A stretch of 64,000 bases of DNA from JADJNW01 sp964526645 (lineage in GTDB: Bacteria; Bacteroidota; Bacteroidia; Chitinophagales; Saprospiraceae), in assembly GCA_964526645.1 (NCBI GenBank), contig CAZGJN010000013.1, positions 1 through 64,000 on the forward strand. Reading direction: 5' to 3'. Shown in pieces: positions 1 through 7,511 of the stretch. The first letter of the stretch is position 1; each line of letters begins with the position of its first letter. The notes under the pieces were generated by a model, which saw nothing but the letters and a program-made list of their open reading frames with translations, made no database searches and had not been told where the DNA came from. A program made the translations under genes and the position numbers.

Positions 1-43
1 CGCATCCTGTAAAGTTATTACTTTTTTTTGCTTTATTTAGTGC

Positions 44-820
44 GTAACTCCTGAAATAGATAAAAAACGAGATATTAAAATATTAACTGCTTTTTTCGGA
101 TTAGACAATGGCTTGACTTTCCGAGCCCGAGCCATATACCGAAAAGCACAAGGAAAAGATGGAATGCCCCTCGTATTTTCACATGAATTAGACCCGAAAA
201 CCCTGCAAGGTGCTGACTTTGCGGTCACTACCAAAAATGGAAAAGTCTTTATCGTAGAAGCAGCGAGCTTTTTTCCTGCCAACGAAGAATTTGAATTGAG
301 AACGGTGCTTCTAATTGGGGAATATGGCAATTATCCTGATAATCCAGCGGTCTCCGTTGAAGTGGTAGGCGATTTGATGGCAAGAACGGGACAAAACTTT
401 AAGGGGCAGACCGTTGAGGTAATTCCTTTAGAAGAAGGACCTGTTTTGAGCTATGCTGAGTATTTTACTATTGATGAAAACTACCCTTATATAGAGAAGG
501 GTAAAGGTTGTGACTGTCCGAAAGAAGAAACAAAAATGGTGGTAAAAGCAGTCTGGTCTGGAGGCGTAAGAGCGGTAAATGGCAAAGAACTCGGGGAGAA
601 TGAAAAAGATGATTTTATAGTCACCTTAGTTGATGGTTCTGACACGATTAAGGTAACGCCTTTCAAATTGGCGGACTTAGGTGATAGTGAAAACAACATT
701 GATCTTTGCCTGAAACAATCGGGTATTCCAATCCTTGTAGAAGTGAATGAAAATATTGCAATTGACCCTAATGATGATAAAAACCCAAAGACCCAAGTTA
801 AAGTGGTCAGTAGATGGTAA
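44..820 (+). CDS. Hypothetical protein, probably a lipoprotein with a damaged 5' end
   Basis: I do not recognise the family. The frame is open from base 41 after a TAG at 38..40, so GTG 44 or TTG 113 could start it; the peptide from base 41 onward looks coding. The overlapping frame at 3..47 encodes a lipoprotein-signal-like stretch (K-LLLFFALFSA) ending in a TAA at 45..47. The first residue of the downstream frame at 41 is Cys, which is where a lipidated cysteine would be expected. This suggests a lipoprotein whose signal peptide has been separated from the body by a small indel, or a gene that begins just outside the window. The body is acidic, apparently soluble and about 250 residues long, with a Cys-Asp-Cys near the middle. 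It is followed 45 bases later by another lipoprotein gene. Confidence 0.6.
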   Translation, partial: VTPEIDKKRDIKILTAFFGLDNGLTFRARAIYRKAQGKDGMPLVFSHELDPKTLQGADFAVTTKNGKVFIVEAASFFPANEEFELRTVLLIGEYGNYPDNPAVSVEVVGDLMARTGQNFKGQTVEVIPLEEGPVLSYAEYFTIDENYPYIEKGKGCDCPKEETKMVVKAVWSGGVRAVNGKELGENEKDDFIVTLVDGSDTIKVTPFKLADLGDSENNIDLCLKQSGIPILVEVNENIAIDPNDDKNPKTQVKVVSRW

Positions 821-865
821 ATATGGCTGACGAATAATAATACCCGGTAAAGAATTATAATAGAG

Positions 866-1465
866 ATGAAGGCGAATAACATAAATTTGGTGTTGGTATT
901 TGTAGTCCTAGCAATGTTGTCCTGTCGAATAGAATCACCAAATTCAAAAGAAAAACTTGAAGTTGTTACGTATAGTCAGTTTGATAAGTTTGTAAAAAAT
1001 ACTGGATATATTACTGATGCCGAAAAATTTGGATGGTCAATTGTTCAGACAGACGTATTCAATTTTTATAAGGTTGTGGGAGCTAATTGGAGAAAACCGG
1101 ACGGTAAAAATGAGCCAGAATCAGCCGACTTACCTATAACTCAAGTTAGTTACAATGATGCTATGGCTTACTGCAAATGGTCGGGCACCCGACTCCCTAC
1201 CTACGATGAATATTGGCTTTTAATTGAAGATGATAAAAGAAAAGTTATTACAGACTATAATGGTTCTATCACATCGGCAAAAAGTGTGAATGTTTTAGGC
1301 AATGTTTGGGAGATTACTTCCACCCAAAATAATGACCATATTCGCTTGGCAGGTGGGTCATTATTTTGTTCGCCTAATACCTGTCATGGCACTACAAAGG
1401 AACGCGAACTCTACATGGACAAGCAGACAGGTAATGTTCATATAGGGTTTGCAGTTATACATTGA
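866..1465 (+). CDS. SUMF1/FGE-sulfatase-domain lipoprotein
   Basis: This is a 199-residue lipoprotein with an N-terminal hydrophobic segment and lipobox AMLSC (Cys20). The rest is a compact formylglycine-generating-enzyme (SUMF1) fold. It shows the family signatures NWRKPDG, a Y-N-D-A-x-x-Y-C-x-W-S-G-T-R-L-P-T stretch, GNVWEIT and a terminal G-G-S motif. After G-G-S come Cys168 and Cys173, spaced five apart as are the two catalytic copper-binding cysteines of true FGEs. Most SUMF1-fold lipoproteins of Bacteroidota (for example the GldK type) lack that pair, so enzymatic activity is possible though unproven. The domain is shorter than classical FGE (about 280 residues or more). No sulfatase gene lies nearby. 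An attC-like inverted repeat follows the stop codon. Confidence 0.75.
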   Translation: MKANNINLVLVFVVLAMLSCRIESPNSKEKLEVVTYSQFDKFVKNTGYITDAEKFGWSIVQTDVFNFYKVVGANWRKPDGKNEPESADLPITQVSYNDAMAYCKWSGTRLPTYDEYWLLIEDDKRKVITDYNGSITSAKSVNVLGNVWEITSTQNNDHIRLAGGSLFCSPNTCHGTTKERELYMDKQTGNVHIGFAVIH

Positions 1466-1476
1466 AAAAAATGCAG

Positions 1477-1551
1477 CTAACAAAGCACTCAACGCCAACC
1501 GCAGCCAACGCCAACGCAGACGACGGTTGGTGCGAGTGCTACCGTTAGTGG
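1477..1551 (+). repeat. attC-like nested inverted repeat
   Basis: Three nested perfect arms are separated by small unpaired spacers. CTAAC (1477..1481) pairs with GTTAG (1544..1548), GCACTC (1485..1490) with GAGTGC (1534..1539), and CCAACC (1495..1500) with GGTTGG (1525..1530). The spacers are aaa/tacc and aacg/tgc, and the loop is 24 bases. A 72-base hairpin with outer AAC...GTT boxes, inner arms and asymmetric bulges is the layout of an integron attC recombination site. It sits directly after one gene and before a truncated one. No integrase is visible in the window, so the assignment is inference. Confidence 0.5.
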
Positions 1552-1611
1552 CAAGGCTATGACGACACAACCCGACAGACAAAATCGGTTTTTTTTGAAA
1601 CTTTGTATTTT

Positions 1612-2075
1612 AGCAATATTTTATCGGCTTGACAGCTTTGGTGCTTGGATTTGCTTGGTATCAGAAACTAAAACAACAGAAACAAGTGGACTGCAATTGT
1701 GACACGAAAGAAAAAACGCCATTCATTCAGACAAAAACATTTTTAGGTGTCGTAACCGTTTTTGCAGGACTTATGCTTGCGTTTCCGACCTATGCACATA
1801 TCTTTTTCCCTAAGACAGAGAAACAATCAATTGCAACTGAACAAGCGAACATTCAGACAGCAGAATTTACTATCAGCGGAATGACTTGCACAGGTTGCGA
1901 AGAACACGTAAACCAAGAAGTGAATAAACTAACAGGAATACTTAACACCACTGTTTCATACGAAAAAGGAAACGCAATCGTGGAGTTTGACAGAACAAAA
2001 ACAGACATTCAAGAAATAGAACAAGCCATTGCAAAAACAGGCTATACAGTAACCGACAAGAAAGAAATAAAATGA
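1612..2075 (+). pseudogene. merTP: 5'-truncated MerT/MerP fusion (mercuric ion transport)
   Basis: The visible protein starts inside a known architecture. It retains the last part of a transmembrane helix (I-G-L-T-A-L-V-L-G-F-A-W-Y), a Cys-rich loop (DCNCDTKE), one more membrane helix and a complete C-terminal HMA metal-binding domain with the GMTCTGC motif. Bacteroidota MerTP proteins carry about 45 to 50 further N-terminal residues, including the helix with the vicinal cysteines that take up mercury. Here the frame is closed by a TAG at 1611..1613, and only a TTG at 1629 could serve as start. The missing part falls just after the attC-like repeat, as if the gene had been cut at a recombination junction. 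The HMA domain could still be made; mercury transport is unlikely. Its TGA overlaps the next ATG. Confidence 0.7.
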
Positions 2076-2278
2076 ACATAATACTGCAATCAACAATCAC
2101 TTGCCCCGACTGCGGACACAAAAAAGAAGAAACTATGCCGACAGACGCTTGTCAATATTTTTACGAATGTGAAAATTGTAAACAAGTTCTTAAACCGAAA
2201 CAAGGCGACTGTTGCGTTTATTGTAGCTACGGAAGTGTTCCTTGTCCACCAATTCAGCAAGATAAAAAATGTTGTTAA
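2072..2278 (+). CDS. GDCCVxC-domain small cysteine-rich protein
   Basis: This is a 68-residue protein with twelve cysteines, including an N-terminal CPDC, a YECENC pair and the signature GDCCVYCSYG near residue 50, ending in CC. It matches the small GDCCVxC family, named by its motif (some members are selenoproteins), which is commonly found beside mer genes. It is probably a cytoplasmic metal or thiol handling protein; its biochemical role is not established. The start ATG overlaps the stop of the merTP remnant (ATGA), so the two were translationally coupled. It appears intact although its partner is truncated. Confidence 0.8.
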   Translation: MNIILQSTITCPDCGHKKEETMPTDACQYFYECENCKQVLKPKQGDCCVYCSYGSVPCPPIQQDKKCC

Positions 2279-2291
2279 CGGACAGAAAACA

Positions 2292-2313
2292 AAAAAGCCC
2301 AGCCACTAACAGC
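2292..2313 (+). repeat. CCACTAAC boundary motif
   Basis: GCCACTAACAGCGG lies between the GDCCVxC gene and the UDG gene. The same core occurs inverted at the right end of the 1477..1551 repeat (GTTAGTGGC) and again at 6681 (GCCACTAACACGG). It looks like one end of the attC-like/inverted-repeat family of this island; I do not see a clear second arm here. Confidence 0.35.
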
Positions 2314-2336
2314 GGTAATTATATAACGACAGAACA

Positions 2337-2909
2337 ATGGACAGTCTTTTACGACAAATAAGAAACTGTAAAGAGTGCGAACATCATCTTAAAGATGGCG
2401 TTAATCCTATTGTTGCAGCGAGTCAAAAAAGTAAACTTATTATCATTGGTCAAGCACCAGGACGAATTGTTCATGATAGTGGTATTCCATGGAACGACAA
2501 AAGCGGAGACAACTTGCGAAACTGGTTAGGCATAGACAAACCAACATTTTATAATGCTGACATCGTTGCTTTAATGCCAAGGGGATTTTGTTATCCTGGA
2601 ATCGGCAAAAATGGAGACTTACCACCACGACCTGAATGTGCACCATTGTGGCATGAGAAATTATTGGCACTAATGCCTAACGTGAAACTCATTTTACTTA
2701 TTGGAAAATATGCTCAAAATTATTATTTGGGCAACAATGCCAAAAATACATTGGCAGAAACTGTTCAGAATTTCAAAGATTATTTACCAAAATACTTTCC
2801 TTTACCACATCCTTCACCGAGAAATAATATTTGGCAATTGAAAAACAAATGGTTCGAACAAAAGGTTTTACCAGAGTTAAAAAAACAAATTAAAAATAAT
2901 TTAAGTTGA
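2337..2909 (+). CDS. Uracil-DNA glycosylase family protein
   Basis: This 190-residue protein belongs to the uracil-DNA glycosylase superfamily. Motif A is GQAPGRIVHDSGIPW, followed by N-D-K-S-G-D, a PRGFCYPG segment and a late motif HPSPRN, the positions that line the uracil pocket and contact DNA in the superfamily. Only two cysteines (CKEC) are found near the N-terminus, so it lacks the full four-cysteine iron-sulfur set of classical family 4 enzymes. The length matches the short bacterial subfamily with PWND and DLPPRPECAP signatures. It is presumably a cytoplasmic base-excision repair enzyme; substrate is untested. It stands alone between two repeat-like intergenic segments. Confidence 0.8.
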   Translation: MDSLLRQIRNCKECEHHLKDGVNPIVAASQKSKLIIIGQAPGRIVHDSGIPWNDKSGDNLRNWLGIDKPTFYNADIVALMPRGFCYPGIGKNGDLPPRPECAPLWHEKLLALMPNVKLILLIGKYAQNYYLGNNAKNTLAETVQNFKDYLPKYFPLPHPSPRNNIWQLKNKWFEQKVLPELKKQIKNNLS

Positions 2910-2936
2910 CAACATTAACAAGAAGAAAAACTACTG

Positions 2937-3065
2937 CTAACATGCGTTTGGCAAAAAAGCGGGTTCAGTGGTTAATTGAACACTCTACCTCGCATCAACT
3001 TTTGTGGTGTATTGACAGTTTTGTGCTCCGAAATCCGCCCGAACGCGAAGCCCAAAAACGTTGAT
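2937..3065 (+). repeat. Degenerate imperfect inverted repeat (cassette-boundary-like)
   Basis: The segment runs from a CTAAC box (2937..2941) with TGCGTTTGGC to a GCCCAAAAACGTTG right arm, which is roughly the reverse complement of the left arm. Inside is GTTTTGTGCTCCGAAATCC (3018..3036), which recurs exactly at 10366..10384 and in part at 12072..12082. This points to a dispersed family of intergenic hairpin elements, possibly long attC sites or MITE-like repeats. Confidence 0.4.
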
Positions 3066-3097
3066 GAAATCCATAGAGAATTAAAAAAATACATCAC

Positions 3098-4321
3098 ATG
3101 CAAAAAATATTTCAACAATTACTATTTTGCTTTCTATTACTCAGTGGTTGCTTACCAGTCCAACAAATGCCAGCGGTTCAACCTGAACAGCGAAATTTAA
3201 CATTGGAGGCAATTCGAGATATGGAAAAAAATAATACCAATAATAAAGGTAAAAACAACGGTAATAATAATCCCGCAGCACGTCCATTAGACTCGCCTGA
3301 GCCTATCAATTATGCAGAAGAAGTACAGTTTTGCTGGCGTTCAAATGATGGTTATGCCGAGTTTGAACTTCGACCTGATTTCACCTTTTGGTACAGCGAT
3401 TATTCAAATAAGTTCTACCTTAAAGGATATTATCAGATAGGTATTGTAGACGTAGGCAAACAGTATTGGACTACTGGGGGCTGGAAAGTTGATATGTCTC
3501 CTACAATTCAAATTATCGCAGACGACCAGAACAGTGGTCGTCAAATTTTTTGGATTGATACTGGTGGCAGTTTTTTTTACTGGCAGAATCAAGAACAATC
3601 CAAGTGGTCTATACATAAGATAGTATGTACGCAGCCGCCACAACCCGCGCCTAAGCAGCCAGAAGATTTTAATCCCTATCTTGGTGATAATTGGCGTGGG
3701 AATGGTAGCGGCTTTGTGATACATACTTCAGGTTTAATTGTTACCAATCGTCATGTAGTAGAAGGTGCCTCAGAAATTGAAATTGAGATAAATGGGAAAA
3801 AGAGTACGCGTAAATATAAATGTGTAGTAGTAGATCAAGACCCTATTGTGGATATTGCTGTAATACAAATTATTGATCCTGAATTTACTGCCTTTCCAGC
3901 GTTACCATACAAACTTTCAACAACTGAAATTAGTTCTGGCACCAAAGTATATGCTCTTGGTTTTCCAAAGGCTTTTGAATATGGAAGCGAGATAAAAGTG
4001 ACTTCGGGCATAGTTTCGGCGACTACTGGTATACGTAATGATCCATCTATGTATACCCTGTCCGTACCAATTCAACCAGGAAATTCAGGCGGCCCCTTAC
4101 TTGATATGTCAGGAAATTTGATTGGCATTAACACTTCTAAAATAATTAGCCCTGATGTTGATAATATTTCTTATGCTATCAAAAGCAAGTATATTGCAGA
4201 GTTTCTAAGTAAAATAGCGCCAAATAAGTCCTTGCCTGTTGGTATCAGTCTTAAAGGAAAATCGCTTCAACAACAAGTAGAGATTATGTCTGAATTTGTA
4301 CCAATGATAAAAATAAAATAA
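3098..4321 (+). CDS. Trypsin-like (HtrA/S1) serine protease lipoprotein
   Basis: This is a 407-residue lipoprotein with lipobox LLSGC (Cys18). A low-complexity Asn/Lys-rich linker (about 45 to 60) is followed by a domain of about 110 residues rich in Trp and Tyr that I do not recognise. From about residue 195 there is a chymotrypsin-fold protease. The catalytic triad is His219 in TNRHVVEG, Asp252 in IVDIAVIQ and Ser330 in PGNSGGPL. There is no PDZ domain, unlike DegP. It should act in the periplasm or at the outer membrane. The start is placed at the ATG giving a full signal peptide. The N-terminal Trp-rich domain may bind a ligand, but this is unproven. Confidence 0.85.
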   Translation: MQKIFQQLLFCFLLLSGCLPVQQMPAVQPEQRNLTLEAIRDMEKNNTNNKGKNNGNNNPAARPLDSPEPINYAEEVQFCWRSNDGYAEFELRPDFTFWYSDYSNKFYLKGYYQIGIVDVGKQYWTTGGWKVDMSPTIQIIADDQNSGRQIFWIDTGGSFFYWQNQEQSKWSIHKIVCTQPPQPAPKQPEDFNPYLGDNWRGNGSGFVIHTSGLIVTNRHVVEGASEIEIEINGKKSTRKYKCVVVDQDPIVDIAVIQIIDPEFTAFPALPYKLSTTEISSGTKVYALGFPKAFEYGSEIKVTSGIVSATTGIRNDPSMYTLSVPIQPGNSGGPLLDMSGNLIGINTSKIISPDVDNISYAIKSKYIAEFLSKIAPNKSLPVGISLKGKSLQQQVEIMSEFVPMIKIK

Positions 4322-4341
4322 TCTTATTTCAACAATTAATC

Positions 4342-4635
4342 ATGAGTAGAAATAAAAAACAAACAATCGTTAAAAAAGAAATTTGAAGAGTAGTATTCTT
4401 CATCATTTTCCTTTTATTTTTATATTCTTTATTAACATACTTCAAACAAGGCATCCTCGAAGAGATTAATAATTCAGGTAGTACGACAATAGGGAGAAAA
4501 CAAATATTAGATAGTTCAATAAGAATAATTGATCTCCTTTTCGCTATCGCAAAATTTATAGCGATAATAGGCGGAATGGGAGCACTTCTTTTGCTATCTA
4601 AAACGTTTAAATCATATTTAAATGACAAACATTAA
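4342..4635 (+). pseudogene. Small two-helix membrane protein gene interrupted by TGA
   Basis: An ATG at 4342 opens a 97-codon frame to TAA 4633..4635 with one in-frame TGA at 4384..4386 (codon 15). The first 14 codons are Lys-rich (KKQTIVKKEI). After the stop come a hydrophobic helix (RVVFFIIFLLFLYSLL), a polar loop and a second helix (AIAKFIAIIGGMGALLLL), ending in a basic tail. A Trp-to-TGA change would explain it. No alternative start gives both helices. It is adjacent to an IS3-type element, consistent with decay, and lies 20 bases after the protease gene. Family unknown. Confidence 0.5.
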
Positions 4636-4733
4636 ATACAGTTAAATTCATCGAACAATCGTGTCCTCTTCCCAAACAGCGCAACCACATAAAAGTAGAG
4701 AGTTAGTCAAAAATTTTCTAACTTTCAAAAAAT

Positions 4734-5036
4734 TTGGAAATGCGTCAAAGTAGTTTTACCGAATCCCAACGCTTAGCGATCCTGGCGGAGCAAGACGCTG
4801 GTCAATCTGTAGAAGCAATCTGTCCTAAACATCAGATTAGTCCGGCCACCTTTTACAAATGGAAAAAGGAACTAGCAGTAGAACAAGACGAGGACAAACG
4901 GCGATTGAAGGAATTGGAAGAAGAGAATGCACGGCTTAAGAAAATGTATGCGGAGTTAAGCCTGGATCATGACCTTTTACAGCACGGATACGAGATGCTA
5001 AAAAAGTGGCAAGCCCAGGGTTATTACATAGGGTAA
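4734..5036 (+). CDS. IS3-family transposase OrfA (helix-turn-helix)
   Basis: A 100-residue protein with a helix-turn-helix (residues about 8 to 50, including HQISPATFYKWKKEL) and a charged leucine-zipper-like helix (about 55 to 90). This is the DNA-binding and multimerisation subunit of IS3-type transposases. Near its end the in-phase slippery sequence A AAA AAG (5000..5006) would allow a -1 shift into the orfB frame to make the OrfAB transposase. The start could also be the second Met two codons later. Confidence 0.85.
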   Translation: MEMRQSSFTESQRLAILAEQDAGQSVEAICPKHQISPATFYKWKKELAVEQDEDKRRLKELEEENARLKKMYAELSLDHDLLQHGYEMLKKWQAQGYYIG

Positions 5037-5725
5037 CCAAACGTTTTGTAGCCCGGGGCTTTTGGATGGTGTTTCATTATTTACCCCGCCAGGGGCATCC
5101 CTAGAACCATAAACGGGTATATCGGATATGGAAAGCAGCGGGTTTGCATCTACGGCTTCCACCCAAACGCTCCAAAATCAAACGGGAATACCAGAATCTA
5201 TTGGCTCCTGGCAGGATCAATGAGGGCTGGGCTATGGACTTTGTGAGCGATTGGGTAGTTGGTCCTGGTCAGGAAAAAGTTCGCATCATCCATATCATGG
5301 ACGAGTATTCTCGAAAAGCCTTATGGCCAGAAGCCTACGCCAGTATTTGTGCCAAAACCCTGGTCGAAGTACTCGATAAAATAGTGGAATACAGCGGCGT
5401 ACCTGCATATATCCGCTGCGATAATGGTCCGGAGTTCATCTCCGCCCGTTTAGAAAAATGGACGGATGACCATCAAATTGAGTTAAAGTTCATTCAACCG
5501 GGAAAGCCCTCTCAGAATGGATTGATCGAACGATTGAATGGAACACTCAGAACAGAATGTCTGAATCTGGAGTGGTTCAAAAGCATTCCAGCGCTCAATA
5601 ACCAAATACAGGAATGGCGTGTCATTTACAATACGCTCCGGCCTCATAGTTCTATCGACTATCTGACACCGGATGAATTAGAGCAAATTAATCATAGACT
5701 CTACCTTAAAATGGTGGCAGCTTAG
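5006..5725 (+). pseudogene. IS3-family transposase OrfB (DDE), interrupted by amber codon
   Basis: The frame is open from the frameshift site at 5006. It encodes the OrfB start region (LLHRVTKRFVARGFWMVFHY), then hits TAG at 5102..5104 where IS3 relatives have Trp (GHP-W-NHKRVYR). It continues uninterrupted from NHKRVYR through the rve integrase domain. Catalytic residues are visible in AMDFVSDW (first Asp), RCDNGPEF (second Asp) and NGLIERLNG (Glu). The C-terminal W-R-x-x-Y-N-T-L-R-P-H-S motif is present. A single TGG-to-TAG change therefore appears to separate the N-terminal part from the catalytic domain; translation from an internal start at 5144 would give only the catalytic part. Confidence 0.75.
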
Positions 5726-5737
5726 GGGAAGAGGATA

Positions 5738-5801
5738 TTAGACATTTGAACAGGCGAATAAAAGAACTTGAAGATAAGAGATATGAATAAATTTAAAAAA
5801 A
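5738..5801 (+). other. 3' remnant of a gene next to the IS right end
   Basis: Immediately after the IS a short open frame encodes a charged helical tail (RHLNRRIKELEDKRYE then TAA at about 5788). It has no start and looks like the end of a gene cut by the insertion. The left flank does not offer an obvious matching 5' part. Confidence 0.3.
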
Positions 5802-6671
5802 ATGCCATTTAACATTGCTTTTAGGAGGCATTTAAAAGATGCAATATTTATCATTTTGGGCGTTTCTATGGCTTCTATTGGATTTAAAGGCTTTATATTG
5901 CCCAATAATTTTTTGGACGGTGGAGCAATGGGGGTTTCACTTTTATTAGAAATGCTAACTAAAATAGAGCTTTCCTACCTTATCATTTTAGTGAACCTAC
6001 CGTTTATTATTATTGGTGCCAAGCAAATTTCAATTGAGTTTGCTATTAAAAGTATTATTGCAATTTTAGCATTAGCAATTTTAGTTTACTTCCTAACTTT
6101 GCCCGACATAACAAGCGACAAATTACTTATTTCTTTGTTTGGTGGCTTTTTCTTGGGAGCAGGCATTGGACTTACAATTCGTGGAGGTGGAGTAATTGAC
6201 GGAACAGAAGTATTAGCGATAACAATAAGTAGAAAAAGTAGTTTAACAGTTGGCGATTTTATTGCTGTTTTCAATATTTTATTGTTTTGTTCAGCCATAT
6301 TTCTAGTCGGTATAGAAACTGCAATGTATTCAATGCTTACATATTTATCCGCATCAAAGACTGTAGATTTTGTATTAAATGGAATTGAAGAATATTTAGG
6401 AGTAATTATTGTTTCGGAAAAAGCGGAAGAAATCAAGCACCATATAACAAAGAATTTGGGACGAGGGGTAACCGCATTCAAATCAGACAGAGGGTTTGGT
6501 TCTCGTGGTGAATTTGGAGAAGAAGGGAAAGTTTTATTTTGTGTTATTACAAGATTAGAAGTTACAAAATTGTTACTAGAAATTGAAAAAATTGACGCTA
6601 CCGCATTTGTCGTGCAACACTCAATAAAAGACACAAAGGGAGGAATGATCAAAAAAAGACCACTGCACTAA
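5802..6671 (+). CDS. YitT family membrane protein
   Basis: A 289-residue protein with five to six predicted transmembrane helices in the first about 195 residues (YitT/DUF161 type, with GFILPNNFLDGGAMG and GGGVIDGTE glycine-rich signatures). A C-terminal soluble DUF2179 domain (about 205 to 285) contains GRGVTAFKSDRGF. The length matches the family. The function is not established; family members are inner-membrane proteins sometimes proposed as transporters. It has unusually A+T-rich codons even for this island. An inverted-repeat element follows it. Confidence 0.88.
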   Translation: MPFNIAFRRHLKDAIFIILGVSMASIGFKGFILPNNFLDGGAMGVSLLLEMLTKIELSYLIILVNLPFIIIGAKQISIEFAIKSIIAILALAILVYFLTLPDITSDKLLISLFGGFFLGAGIGLTIRGGGVIDGTEVLAITISRKSSLTVGDFIAVFNILLFCSAIFLVGIETAMYSMLTYLSASKTVDFVLNGIEEYLGVIIVSEKAEEIKHHITKNLGRGVTAFKSDRGFGSRGEFGEEGKVLFCVITRLEVTKLLLEIEKIDATAFVVQHSIKDTKGGMIKKRPLH

Positions 6672-6680
6672 ATCGGGCAA

Positions 6681-6815
6681 GCCACTAACACGGTTTTTTT
6701 TCGTCAGGCGGGGTGATGTGCCCTGATAGCTATCGGGATGCTTCTATTCAAGTTCAGTGCTGGTTGATCCCAAAGCTTCGGGATACTCCGAAATCTGCCC
6801 GAAAACATTGGTGGC
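6681..6815 (+). repeat. Imperfect inverted repeat element with inner palindromes
   Basis: The termini are GCCACTAACACGG (6681) and ATTGGTGGC (ending 6815), with left TTTTTCG and right CGAAAAC also matching. Inside lie CCCTGATAGCTATCGGG and ATCCCAAAGCTTCGGGAT, two short near-palindromes, and CTCCGAAATC, shared with the elements at 3018 and 10366. It is probably another copy of the island's boundary repeat family. Confidence 0.45.
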
Positions 6816-6845
6816 AAGTGTAAACAACCGAAACAAGATGAAATC

Positions 6846-7427
6846 ATGCAAGACATATTATTTGACTTTTTAGCAAAATATGTATCGCTGACAGACGAAG
6901 AGAAGAATGCAATCATCTCTTTAGACATTTTTCGCTCAGTGAAGAAGGGAACCATTTTACTCAAAGAAGGACAAAAAACGAAGGAAAGTTTCTTTGTTTT
7001 AAAGGGTTGCATTCGGGCATTCTACATAATAGACGGAGAAGAAAAAACAACCGCTTTCTACACGGAAATGGAAGGTCTGACACCCCATTGTGTTCTGAAT
7101 AATACTCCTTCTGAATATTTTATCAGTTGTGTTGAAGACAGCATCATTACCATTTCAAATTCCGATATAGAAGCTAAAGTAAATAGTAAATTTCCAAAGT
7201 TTGAAACCCTGTGCCGAATGATGTCCGAAGAACAATTAGCCAAACAACAAATAGACTTTGACGAATTCAAGACTTCCTCCCCTCAACAACGCTACCTGAA
7301 TTTATTACAGAAAAGACCCGACCTGATTCAACGAGTTCCGCAGCACCAATTGGCGAGTTATTTAGGAATTACACCACAATCGTTGAGCAGACTAAGAGCC
7401 AGGATTTTAAAAAAAGACAAAGCGTAA
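6846..7427 (+). CDS. Crp/Fnr family transcriptional regulator
   Basis: A 193-residue regulator with an N-terminal cyclic-nucleotide-binding-type beta-roll (about 25 to 115, with GTILLKEGQKTKESFFVLKG) and a C-terminal winged helix-turn-helix (HQLASYLGITPQSLSRLRARI region, about 165 to 188). The canonical cAMP-contacting Arg-Ser pair is not visible, as is common for Bacteroidota members, so the effector is unknown. Such genes often precede the target gene in this phylum; here the next gene encodes a beta-barrel protein followed by an oxidoreductase, which are candidate targets. Confidence 0.88.
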   Translation: MQDILFDFLAKYVSLTDEEKNAIISLDIFRSVKKGTILLKEGQKTKESFFVLKGCIRAFYIIDGEEKTTAFYTEMEGLTPHCVLNNTPSEYFISCVEDSIITISNSDIEAKVNSKFPKFETLCRMMSEEQLAKQQIDFDEFKTSSPQQRYLNLLQKRPDLIQRVPQHQLASYLGITPQSLSRLRARILKKDKA

Positions 7428-7511
7428 AGTCATTTCTTAACTTAAGTGAACGAATAATTGCCTCTCGCCAATCTACTTTTGCAGTATCATTAAACATTAA
7501 CTCACAAAGAT

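Larger units (their letters stand above)
4662..5737 (+). mobile_element. IS3-family insertion sequence, decayed
   Basis: The element holds orfA and orfB of an IS3-family transposase. Left end TGTCCTCTTCCC (4662..4673) matches the inverted right end GGGGAAGAGGATA (5725..5737) over ten to eleven bases, but the right terminus reads TA rather than the expected CA. I could not find a convincing target duplication. orfA contains the heptamer A AAA AAG at 5000..5006 in the correct phase for -1 frameshifting into orfB. orfB carries an amber codon, so the copy is probably inactive. Confidence 0.8.

Noticed and set aside
2976..3200. 74-codon + strand frame starting in the repeat
   Set aside because: It overlaps the protease signal peptide in another frame and begins inside a repeat element.
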